A stretch of 6,435 bases of DNA from Desulfobulbaceae bacterium (GCA_011322715.1 DRLX01000568.1:1-6435); one strand, 5' to 3'; positions 1 to 6,397 are shown, numbered from the stretch's first letter. Made by a program: numbers and translations. Notes: generated from the sequence alone by a model not told the origin.

Positions 1-42
1 AGAAATCCAGAAGTAAGGCGCTATAGACCGGGCCAAAAAATT

Positions 43-285
43 TTATATATCAACCGGAAAGGCGATAACCGTGTCGGCGCCGATCTTTTCCGAGGGCGTA
101 AAGGTTGTCGCTGCGGGATGCTTTTTCTTTTTAGGTTTTTTTGTTGCCGTCTTGTGGGCAGGGATCTGTTCTCTGTGCTGTTCAGCCTGCTTTTGGGCCG
201 GTGCTGCAGGTTCCGTGGCATCGGCGGGCAAGGGGCAAAGAGACAAAACAACCAGCATCGCAAGACAACAGAGAAAAGATTTCAT
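43..285 (-). CDS. Small secreted Lys/Ala-rich protein with distinctive C-terminal tail
   Basis: This is an 80-residue protein. The ATG overlaps the stop of the preceding gene as ATGA, and GAGG at 297-294 lies eight bases upstream, inside the last codons of that gene. Both points argue that this is a real, co-translated gene despite its size. Residues 1-23 are a clear Sec signal peptide (Lys2, a Leu/Val/Cys core, probable cleavage after A-D-A). No lipobox is evident, although Cys6, Cys7 and Cys17 lie within the signal. Residues about 24-60 are Ala/Pro/Gln/Lys-rich with K-K-P-K-K-K-K at 49-55 and are probably disordered and very basic. The last 20 residues change character: T-F-T-P-S-E-K-I-G-A-D-T-V-I-A-F-P-V-D-I, ending exactly in F-P-V-D-I. 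I have an unverified recollection of similar tails on other small proteobacterial proteins. The tail may be a docking motif for a periplasmic or outer-membrane partner; this is speculation. The stop is TAA at 45-43. Confidence 0.82.
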   Translation of the reverse strand: MKSFLCCLAMLVVLSLCPLPADATEPAAPAQKQAEQHREQIPAHKTATKKPKKKKHPAATTFTPSEKIGADTVIAFPVDI

Positions 286-2678
286 TTTTTATACCTCGCC
301 ACTCGAAAACCAATATCATCCTTGGCAACCTTGCTGTAACCGCGATAGGAAAGGCGCAGGGTGGGCATGGTCGCATCCCGCCAGGAGGAGCCGCGCACCA
401 CGTGATGGGTACCGGAGGCCGGACCCATGGAATCAACCGTTTCCTTTTGTTCGCCAAGCCCGGCGTAGGCGGTATACCAGTCATGGCACCATTGCCTGAC
501 ATTGCCGCCCATATCAAAAAATCCGCCGGGATTTTTCGGAAACCGTGCCACCGGAGCGGTGACGGCAAAACCATCGTCATAGCGGCTGATTACCACCGGT
601 AACAGGGACCGCGCCGATTCATCAGCGAAATTTCCCAAGACCGTCCGGGGTGGAAATTTACCCGCCCAGGGATAACGCGCCCGCTGTCCTCTCCCGGCCA
701 TACGGGCGCCGAAACTCCATTCGGCCTCTGTGGGCAGACGATAGCCGGTATTGAAAGGACGGACCGGTACCATTGTCTTCCCCTGTTGCCGGTAAAATTC
801 CGGCAATCCCTGTTGTCGGCTTAACCAGTTGCAATATTTAGCCGCCTCCTGCCAACTGACATTGACCACCGGCTGATTTTCGCCATCCAGGGTCATATTG
901 CCGATATTTCCGGACCGGTGTCCCGGCCGAAACCGGCGAAACTCTCCATTGGTGACAGGTTTTGCCGCCATGAGAAAGGGCCGCACAAGGCGTACCGCCC
1001 GATCCTGCTCGTTGGCCCGCCTGCCTGGTTCCCTGCGGGGAGCGCCCATCAGCACTGTTGCCGGTCCCAGTCCTATCATGCCGACATCAACAGTCGTCGG
1101 CATATTGCGCCCGGTCCGTTGGACCTCTTTTTTCTCCCCTTTTTTGCGCAGCCGGATGGCCAGTCTTGTGCTGACTCCCTCCCGGGGCAGGATGGTTTGG
1201 GAGGTATCAACAAAACCCCTGGCCCGTACCGTTAACCGATGTTCCCGGGTGGTCAGCCGCAGCCGTCCGGTGGCCGGGCCATGTCGTTTTCCGTCGACAA
1301 AGAGAACGGCATCCACCGGATCAGTGGTCAAAAAAACCGTCCCATAGCGGGGAACAAGTTTGACCGCCACCTCTTGATCAGCCGCCGGAGCAAACCGGCG
1401 CGTAAGAACCATGGGTTTATAGCCGACAAGCTGCAGGTGAATTGTCCGGCTGCCTGACGGCAGGTTCACCGTCACCGGTGTTGTCCCGAGGAGACGATCT
1501 CCAACTACAACTGTAGCGCCGGGCGGTACGGAACGAAAATGAACCCGGGCCGGAGCCGGAAAAAGTTTGACGGGTTTGGCCGCAAAGGACGTGCCCGCTG
1601 TTACCGCAAGCGTAAGATCAACAGGGGAATATCCCTTCTTCACAAAGACAATTTTCCTTTGCCCGGCCGACAGCTCAACGGTAAGTGGAGTTGTACCCAG
1701 CGTATTTTTCTGCTCCATGACCGTTGCTCCGGGAGGGTCCGACGTAAGCGCCACTTCGGCCCATCCCGGCTGCAGGGACAAGGACACGACCTGTTTCTTT
1801 CCCGCGCCCTCAACAATCAAATTCTGCTCCAATGGCAGATAGCGAGCAACCTGTGCCCGTAACCGGTGCTTACCGGCTGTAAGTTCCATGTCTTCAAGGG
1901 GCGTTTTACCAACAATACGACCGTCAACACGAACCTCGACGCCGCTGACCGGGCTGCTGGTAAAGGAGACCCGACCCGGCAGTTTTTCCAGGGTAAAGGA
2001 AAAGCGGTCCCTGTCCGGGCCGATGGCAAGTTGCGTAACAAGTGGTCTGTACCCAGCCTTCCGGGCCGAAAACCTGTAGCGGCTGCCTGCGCAGAGAAAA
2101 GTATCCCCGATTTTGACGGCCGGAGGAAAACCGGAGAGTTGAAGATGATCGGGCAGGGGCTGGACCTCGATCTGCACCCGCTCTGCGGTGAGGAGAAAGA
2201 CAGCAGCAGCGACCAGGACCAGCAGGAGCAACAAGGCGCCAATAACAAACCGCCGTCCCGACCGCGCAGGCAGGGGCCTTTGTTCCACTCTCGGCAGTGG
2301 CTTTATTTCCAAAGAATCTACCGATGGTTCAACAACAGGCGGTGCAAGCGACGCTTTTCCGGGCAGGGCTTCCTCAACCCGAACTTCAACCCGGTCGCCC
2401 ATAAGCGACCAGTGAAGAAGATAATTTCCGATCCGAGTGGTATCCCCTGACTTGATCCAGACCGATCCTGCAAGATGCTCATGGTTATGGTAGACTGAAC
2501 TGCCGGACTCGGCCTGCAGGTAGAGATAACCACGTGACTCGGCCAGCCAGGCTGCTACCTTCGGACCTTCCGACAGCGAAATTCGGGCCCTTCTCCCGGA
2601 ACCAACGGCAAGGGGCAGGTCTGCCTCTGAAAAGGTCCGACTGCCCCGGGAAGTGATAATCTCAAAGATCCTGCTCAA
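282..2678 (-). CDS. FHA-like / transmembrane / PEGA-repeat / FGE-sulfatase-fold protein (probable pseudoenzyme)
   Basis: This 798-residue protein is read from a TTG at 2678, which overlaps the previous stop as TTGA and follows GGAGGTGAT. An in-frame TTG at 2693 would give 803 residues but has no such site. Residues about 1-103 resemble a degenerate FHA beta-sandwich (V-G-S-G at 25-28, K-S-G-D and R-I-G-N at 76-85) without a clear S-x-x-H or N-G signature. A membrane helix spans about 144-164; Arg residues before it place the N-terminus in the cytoplasm. Five tandem PEGA-type repeats follow (about 167-232, 235-302, 305-373, 376-442, 444-510), the best with P-P-G-A-T-V and G-T-T-P-L/V-T-V. Residues about 527-795 are an FGE-sulfatase (SUMF1) domain: K-P-V-T-N-G-E-F, V-V-N-V-S-W, R-L-P-T-E-A-E-W (647-654), G-G-N-V-R-Q-W (724-730), R-G-S-S-W (762-766), G-F-R (790-792). 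The two FGE active-site cysteines after the R-G-G-S-W motif are replaced by Asp768 and Thr773, so formylglycine formation is unlikely and a binding or structural role is more probable. Confidence 0.92.
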   Translation of the reverse strand: MSRIFEIITSRGSRTFSEADLPLAVGSGRRARISLSEGPKVAAWLAESRGYLYLQAESGSSVYHNHEHLAGSVWIKSGDTTRIGNYLLHWSLMGDRVEVRVEEALPGKASLAPPVVEPSVDSLEIKPLPRVEQRPLPARSGRRFVIGALLLLLVLVAAAVFLLTAERVQIEVQPLPDHLQLSGFPPAVKIGDTFLCAGSRYRFSARKAGYRPLVTQLAIGPDRDRFSFTLEKLPGRVSFTSSPVSGVEVRVDGRIVGKTPLEDMELTAGKHRLRAQVARYLPLEQNLIVEGAGKKQVVSLSLQPGWAEVALTSDPPGATVMEQKNTLGTTPLTVELSAGQRKIVFVKKGYSPVDLTLAVTAGTSFAAKPVKLFPAPARVHFRSVPPGATVVVGDRLLGTTPVTVNLPSGSRTIHLQLVGYKPMVLTRRFAPAADQEVAVKLVPRYGTVFLTTDPVDAVLFVDGKRHGPATGRLRLTTREHRLTVRARGFVDTSQTILPREGVSTRLAIRLRKKGEKKEVQRTGRNMPTTVDVGMIGLGPATVLMGAPRREPGRRANEQDRAVRLVRPFLMAAKPVTNGEFRRFRPGHRSGNIGNMTLDGENQPVVNVSWQEAAKYCNWLSRQQGLPEFYRQQGKTMVPVRPFNTGYRLPTEAEWSFGARMAGRGQRARYPWAGKFPPRTVLGNFADESARSLLPVVISRYDDGFAVTAPVARFPKNPGGFFDMGGNVRQWCHDWYTAYAGLGEQKETVDSMGPASGTHHVVRGSSWRDATMPTLRLSYRGYSKVAKDDIGFRVARYKK

Positions 2679-4180
2679 ATCACCTCCGTACAACGAATAG
2701 TCAACTGCGGCTGTCTATCATTTGCTCGAACCTCAAACTCCCGGCGCACGTCACGGAAGCCCGGCCTGCTGCCGACGACCGTGTAATGGCCGGGTCGGAG
2801 ATGCACGGTTTTCCGGGTAAAACGCCCCATTTTTCCAACCCGGTAGATGACTATTTCTGTGGCATTATCCGACTGCAGGACCACGTTGACCTGTTTATCG
2901 GCTACCGCCAGAAGAGCATCCACTTTGGTAATCCGTCGTGATAATTGCGGCCCTGGATCTGGAACACTGCGGGCTGCAGCCAGGGTCTGCCGGGCCTGAA
3001 CGAGTACCGCTTTTTCCTGCAGACGTGATGGATCATCAAGGATGGCCTGCATGGCCGTGTCCAGGGCAAGACGTTTCTTTGCCTTTTCCAGACCTGCCTG
3101 GGCAAAGGCGGCCCGGGGATCGACCTGCAAGGCCTGCCGACAGATATCCCTTGCCTGTGCCCAGTTCTCAGAAGTGACCGCCTTCCCGTATTGGCTCTGT
3201 AACCGCCTCAGGGTCTGGAGGGCGGCAAGTTGTTGCAACTGTTTTTTCCCGTCCCGGACCATGGACGATTGTGGCCGCAGCTTTTCGGCACGATCCAGAT
3301 ATGCACGGGCGGCTTTTGACCGTTTTTCCGTCAAGGCCTGAACAAAACCGGCCATGGCCCCGTTGAATGCCTGCTCCTCCAGTTTGGCCCGAACCAGAAC
3401 CAGGGCACTGACTGCCGGTTGAAATTCCCTATCAAGTGTCCTGATACGCGACAAAATATCTTCGGCGGCCTTGAGTTCATCCTTTTCCTGTGCCGCCTGC
3501 GCCTCTGCATACAGGGCCATAATCTGGTCTATATTTTTTGCCCGATCAAGACCGCGTCTTGCCTTATCACTTGCGGGATCAAGTGCCAGGGCCCGGATAA
3601 AGAATTTGATGGCAGTCTCACCGTTACCTTCGGCAAGGGCCCGGGTGCCGTCGGCAAGGGCGTCGGTCAGCAATGCGGGCCGGGATGCCTGCAAAGACTT
3701 GAGGGCGGTTGTCGCCTCCTGATACTTTGCGGCGGCCTTTGTATTCCGGTGTCCATCCAATAACCGGTCTGCTTCGGCAGCTGTTTCCCTGATTGCACCA
3801 AAGGAATCGCCGGCCCAGTCATTAATGCCGTCCGCCTCAGCCTCAGCCTGCAACTGCAGCCAGCGGTCACGCAACCGATTACCGACCATGGACGTCTGAA
3901 CAACACCGCTGGTATTTTCCTTGGGAATTACCTGGACCTTTTCCGGACCCTTGACGGATTGCTCCTGTTTCTGCTGCACCGGCGGCTGCTTCTTTTCCGT
4001 TTTTCCCGGCAGAAGAAACCAGGCCAGGATGGCCAGATCAAGAATGATAAAAATAGTGAAGGCCACCAACAGCAGAAGCATAAGGCTGCCCCGGCGCGGG
4101 GTAACCGGCTCCGCATCCGGCGGAACAAGTTCAGGGGGCTTCGTTGCTGCTTCCTGAGAATTATTTTCTTGTATATCCAT
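2675..4180 (-). CDS. Inner-membrane TPR-like protein with C-terminal PEGA-like domain
   Basis: This 501-residue protein starts at the ATG at 4180, 19 bases after the lipoprotein stop. An in-frame ATG at 4276 would run 77 bases into the lipoprotein gene and add an unlikely 32-residue extension. Residues 1-31 are polar and acidic but end in P-R-R-G, followed by one membrane helix (about 33-57). By the positive-inside rule the N-terminus is cytoplasmic and the rest periplasmic. Residues about 60-95 are a Lys/Gln/Pro linker. Residues about 100-430 are helical with degenerate TPR-like repeats, for example about 178-211 (A-L-A-E-G-N...A-L-A-L-D-P), 224-265 and 331-371 (A-L-Q-V-D-P). Residues about 431-497 form a beta-rich PEGA-like domain, including L-R-P-G-H-Y-T-V-V and P-G-F-R-D-V. 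No Shine-Dalgarno sequence is visible before the start. The protein probably acts as a periplasmic scaffold that pairs with the PEGA/FGE protein encoded next; that role is inferred. Confidence 0.9.
   Translation of the reverse strand: MDIQENNSQEAATKPPELVPPDAEPVTPRRGSLMLLLLVAFTIFIILDLAILAWFLLPGKTEKKQPPVQQKQEQSVKGPEKVQVIPKENTSGVVQTSMVGNRLRDRWLQLQAEAEADGINDWAGDSFGAIRETAAEADRLLDGHRNTKAAAKYQEATTALKSLQASRPALLTDALADGTRALAEGNGETAIKFFIRALALDPASDKARRGLDRAKNIDQIMALYAEAQAAQEKDELKAAEDILSRIRTLDREFQPAVSALVLVRAKLEEQAFNGAMAGFVQALTEKRSKAARAYLDRAEKLRPQSSMVRDGKKQLQQLAALQTLRRLQSQYGKAVTSENWAQARDICRQALQVDPRAAFAQAGLEKAKKRLALDTAMQAILDDPSRLQEKAVLVQARQTLAAARSVPDPGPQLSRRITKVDALLAVADKQVNVVLQSDNATEIVIYRVGKMGRFTRKTVHLRPGHYTVVGSRPGFRDVRREFEVRANDRQPQLTIRCTEVI
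2679..2687 (-). promoter_or_regulatory. Extended Shine-Dalgarno site deciding the TTG start of the PEGA/FGE gene
   Basis: The minus strand reads GGAGGTGAT, a nine-base match to the 16S anti-Shine-Dalgarno tail, inside the last codons of the upstream TPR gene. It ends directly before TTG at 2678-2676, with four bases between GGAGG and the TTG. That TTG overlaps the upstream stop TGA (TTGA). This favours the TTG at 2678 over the in-frame TTG at 2693, which lies upstream of the site. Confidence 0.7.
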
Positions 4181-4199
4181 AATAAAAATACAATCAGAG

Positions 4200-5474
4200 C
4201 TATTTTTTCTCTGGTCCAGTGACCAGGTCGGCAGCAGAATTGTTTTGTTCCAGCTGGAGAGGTTGCACCTCATCATTCATACCCGTTTCCCGGGCATACA
4301 TAGTCCGAAGCAGGTGCCGCCAACGGGTGTACTGCTGTTCGGCCGACCCGGTCAGACGGATGGTTTCGCCATTGACATCAACAACAAGGGGCTCGGCCTC
4401 CGCCTTAAACGAGGTATCAAGTTCCTCGATGGCCTCCTTGTTGATCTCGGTTTCCTTCCCCTTCTGATACCCGGAATACATGGCCGCCGCTCCACCCATG
4501 ATCATCACATCCCGAAGAGATCCCGTCCGGTTGACGACATCACTGTCTCCGGCCACGCCGATGGCAATGGCGCCGACAATGGCGGCAACACCGAGGATCT
4601 GCCGGGTCAGGGCCTGTCGCTCAAGTTTGCGCATGGTGGCAACCTCTTCACCGCGAAACCGACGCCAGTCGGTATAGGGTTCCCAGAGATCACGATAATA
4701 GGCATTATAATAGCCGTTAATAGCATCGACCAGCATATCATCACGGACCTTTAATTTGCGTACCCGCACAAGCATTGGATCGTCACGGGCGGGCAGGCGC
4801 AGGATACGATAACGGCCGGCATCATCTTTCTTCAGATAATCCTTAAAGGCATCCGGCGCCATGGTCTCGGCATAACGCAGCTCGGCGACCCGGCGGATTT
4901 CAGTGACTTGTGCAGGCGAAAGCGTCTTGCGAAACGAGGCCAGGTCATTGGCAATAGTGGTAAATAGATCCTGAAAGATATCTTTTTGCTCCGGCTTGGT
5001 TACGGTCCGTTCCGTGGGACGCGCCGTCTCTGCGTAGGTTTTCTGCAGCCAGACCCTGCCGGTGGCGTCAACGGCCTCAATAGAGACGGCACAACTCTCT
5101 CCGTCGGAATACTCGATGCGTCCGCGCACCAGAAGATCAGCACCGATATCATCATCGGGAACAACCCTGACCGTACCCCAATAGCCGGTATCCTGCAGGG
5201 TGTATTTCAAATGGACCGGAAAAAACCGGGCCTCGGCATCTCGTATTTCCGGTGAAAGGCCGCGTCGTTCTTTCGGGTCATCAGGAAGGGTTCCCGGATC
5301 GAGCACCTTGAGCGAAACGTCCAGCAGCTCCGAAGAATCAGGTTCATGGTCCATAACCATGGGCCGGATACCGTGTTCCACCTGATTGCCGGGAATACCG
5401 GCGCACCCCCCCAATAAAAGAAAAACAGCACAGAGAAAAAACCACGTCCAATGGGTTTGTTCGTAACGATACAT
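4200..5474 (-). CDS. Outer-membrane lipoprotein with glycine-rich hydrophobic segments, function unknown
   Basis: This is a 424-residue lipoprotein. A hydrophobic signal (residues about 10-21) ends in the lipobox L21-G-G-C24. Ala25 at +2 is not the Asp inner-membrane retention signal of enteric bacteria, so outer-membrane sorting is expected. The start is supported by AAGGAAGG at 5488-5481, six bases before the ATG. Residues about 50-150 (S-L-K-V-L-D-P-G..., A-D-L-L-V-R-G-R-I, V-D-A-T-G-R-V-W) have the alternating pattern of the small alpha/beta domain found in lipoproteins such as LpoB and CsgG; this is a fold-level guess. Residues about 165-290 are helical, with many Tyr/Trp/Arg around 250-275. 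Two Gly/Ala-rich hydrophobic stretches (about 293-309 and 324-337) could be membrane-associated or glycine-zipper helices. The C-terminus is charged and polar. I recall similar lipoproteins in other Proteobacteria without an assigned function but cannot verify this. Probable role: the outer-membrane partner of the inner-membrane proteins encoded downstream. Confidence 0.9.
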   Translation of the reverse strand: MYRYEQTHWTWFFLCAVFLLLGGCAGIPGNQVEHGIRPMVMDHEPDSSELLDVSLKVLDPGTLPDDPKERRGLSPEIRDAEARFFPVHLKYTLQDTGYWGTVRVVPDDDIGADLLVRGRIEYSDGESCAVSIEAVDATGRVWLQKTYAETARPTERTVTKPEQKDIFQDLFTTIANDLASFRKTLSPAQVTEIRRVAELRYAETMAPDAFKDYLKKDDAGRYRILRLPARDDPMLVRVRKLKVRDDMLVDAINGYYNAYYRDLWEPYTDWRRFRGEEVATMRKLERQALTRQILGVAAIVGAIAIGVAGDSDVVNRTGSLRDVMIMGGAAAMYSGYQKGKETEINKEAIEELDTSFKAEAEPLVVDVNGETIRLTGSAEQQYTRWRHLLRTMYARETGMNDEVQPLQLEQNNSAADLVTGPEKK

Positions 5475-6301
5475 CAGCGGCCTTCCTTGTATTTTCTATA
5501 TTCCTGCCAGAGCTTTTCCTTCAGTTCAGGATCGGTCTCCTTTTCCGCCGCTTCGCGCAGCTGTCTGGCCACGATATCATCATCCCCGTGCAGCTTGTCA
5601 CCACCGGGACCATTAACACTCCCGGTTTGTGGTTGTCCCTGCGCTCCGGCAGTGGTAGCGCCGGAGGTTGCCGGTCGATTGTTTTGCCCCTGGCCGTTTG
5701 CGGCCGATGTCTGCCCGGATTTCCGGCGGTTATCCGATGCCCGCCCACCGGCAGCTCCGACGGTGGCAGTTCTTCCCTGCTCTCCCTGTTGCCCGCCATA
5801 GCCGCCGTTACCGCTCGATGACGCCTGCCCGCCTGATTCACGTTGCCGAGGCTGGTGGGCCGCTATCCGCTCCTGCTCTTTGAGCAGCATTTCATCAAAC
5901 TCGCCCAGGGATGCATCAAGCTGTCGATCAAGTTCGGAAATCTCTTCTTTGGTTGTCTTAGCCTGCGTATGGGGCAACGGAATATCATCAACCGGGCAGG
6001 GAAGATCAGCGACCGCCGTCTTGCCTGCCCTCTTTTCCAGCTCTGTGCAGTACGCGCGATTACGCTCTTTGAGATAGCCAACAAAAATCAGCAGCTCGTG
6101 TTCCTCTCGGCTGGAAACATTTTTTCCGGCTTTATTCGTCTTGAGTGAATGGAGGATATTTCGCTGTACACGATAAAGGGCGAGGATATTTGAGCGCAGG
6201 CGAACGCTGTCATCTCTCTGCCCTGCCGCCTGAATATTCCGCATTGACGAAACAAAGCCGAATAGAAAAAAACTGCTCAGAAATACAAGAAAAAACCGCA
6301 T
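5474..6301 (-). CDS. Secreted protein with Gly/Gln-rich linker and charged C-terminal helix, function unknown
   Basis: First gene of the operon, 275 residues. The ATG at 6301 is chosen because it opens directly on a Sec signal peptide (one Arg, then a Phe/Leu-rich core to about residue 19, possible cleavage near residue 26 after I-Q-A). A TTG at 6367 would add 22 residues ahead of it and spoil the signal. The ribosome-binding site is weak (GGGGTGG close to the ATG). Residues about 30-150 look helical and charged, with Cys85 and Cys102 able to form a periplasmic disulfide. Residues about 151-235 are a low-complexity Gly/Gln/Ser/Asn/Ala linker, probably disordered. Residues 239-275 form a compact charged helical module (D-D-D-I-V-A-R-Q-L-R-E, then D-P-E-L-K-E-K-L-W-Q-E-Y-R-K-Y-K) that looks like a conserved binding motif. 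The TGA stop overlaps the lipoprotein ATG by one base (TGATG), so the two are probably translationally coupled. I do not recognise a named family; a periplasmic tether or adaptor is an inference from the architecture. Confidence 0.85.
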   Translation of the reverse strand: MRFFLVFLSSFFLFGFVSSMRNIQAAGQRDDSVRLRSNILALYRVQRNILHSLKTNKAGKNVSSREEHELLIFVGYLKERNRAYCTELEKRAGKTAVADLPCPVDDIPLPHTQAKTTKEEISELDRQLDASLGEFDEMLLKEQERIAAHQPRQRESGGQASSSGNGGYGGQQGEQGRTATVGAAGGRASDNRRKSGQTSAANGQGQNNRPATSGATTAGAQGQPQTGSVNGPGGDKLHGDDDIVARQLREAAEKETDPELKEKLWQEYRKYKEGR

Positions 6302-6378
6302 GACCACCCCGAAAAAATTTGTTTGTAACAATAGGATAAAACAGGGTGTGGTGAAGAGCAACGACAAAAAAAGATCAT

Positions 6379-6397
6379 TACCAATAATTTATCGGTA
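6379..6397 (-). promoter_or_regulatory. 19-bp near-perfect palindrome, candidate operator
   Basis: The minus strand reads TACCGATAAATTATTGGTA. The 9-bp arms around a single central base pair at eight of nine positions; the exception is a G opposite T. It touches the downstream edge of the candidate -10 hexamer, where a repressor would block transcription. Alternatively, the RNA could fold into a weak AU-rich hairpin. A run of seven T follows six bases later (6372-6366), but a terminator there is less likely because the stem is AU-rich and not adjacent to the T run. Confidence 0.35.

Noticed and set aside
1..42. Possible terminator after the last gene
   Set aside because: On the minus strand the T run comes before the only GC-rich patch, and no stable stem with a following T run is visible. 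The operon may continue beyond the window.
282..480. FGE/C-type-lectin fold end as a diversity-generating retroelement variable region
   Set aside because: No reverse transcriptase, template repeat copy or cluster of AAY codons is visible near the 3' end of the gene; the fold alone is not evidence.
71..602. Plus-strand open frames of 142 and 153 codons opposite the end of the FGE gene
   Set aside because: They lie antisense to the conserved FGE domain and the small signal-peptide gene, and their translations have no recognisable domain or signal and odd Arg/Pro/His-rich composition. They are shadows of minus-strand codon bias.
1866..2450. Plus-strand 194-codon open frame
   Set aside because: It is fully antisense to the PEGA repeats and membrane helix of the large gene, with a biased composition (Lys/Arg/Gln) and no domain.
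4181..4276. ATG at 4276 as the start of the TPR gene
   Set aside because: It overlaps the lipoprotein C-terminus by 77 bases, and the extra 32 residues look like out-of-frame translation. The ATG at 4180 directly follows the lipoprotein stop.
6319..6331. TTGTT-TGT-AACAA inverted repeat near the first start codon
   Set aside because: The 5-bp arms in AT-rich sequence are easily due to chance, and there is no match to a regulator site I know.
6302..6367. Upstream TTG start for the first gene (22 extra residues)
   Set aside because: It would put a second hydrophobic stretch before a good signal peptide, and the TTG sits at the end of a T run with no ribosome-binding site. The ATG at 6301 is more natural.
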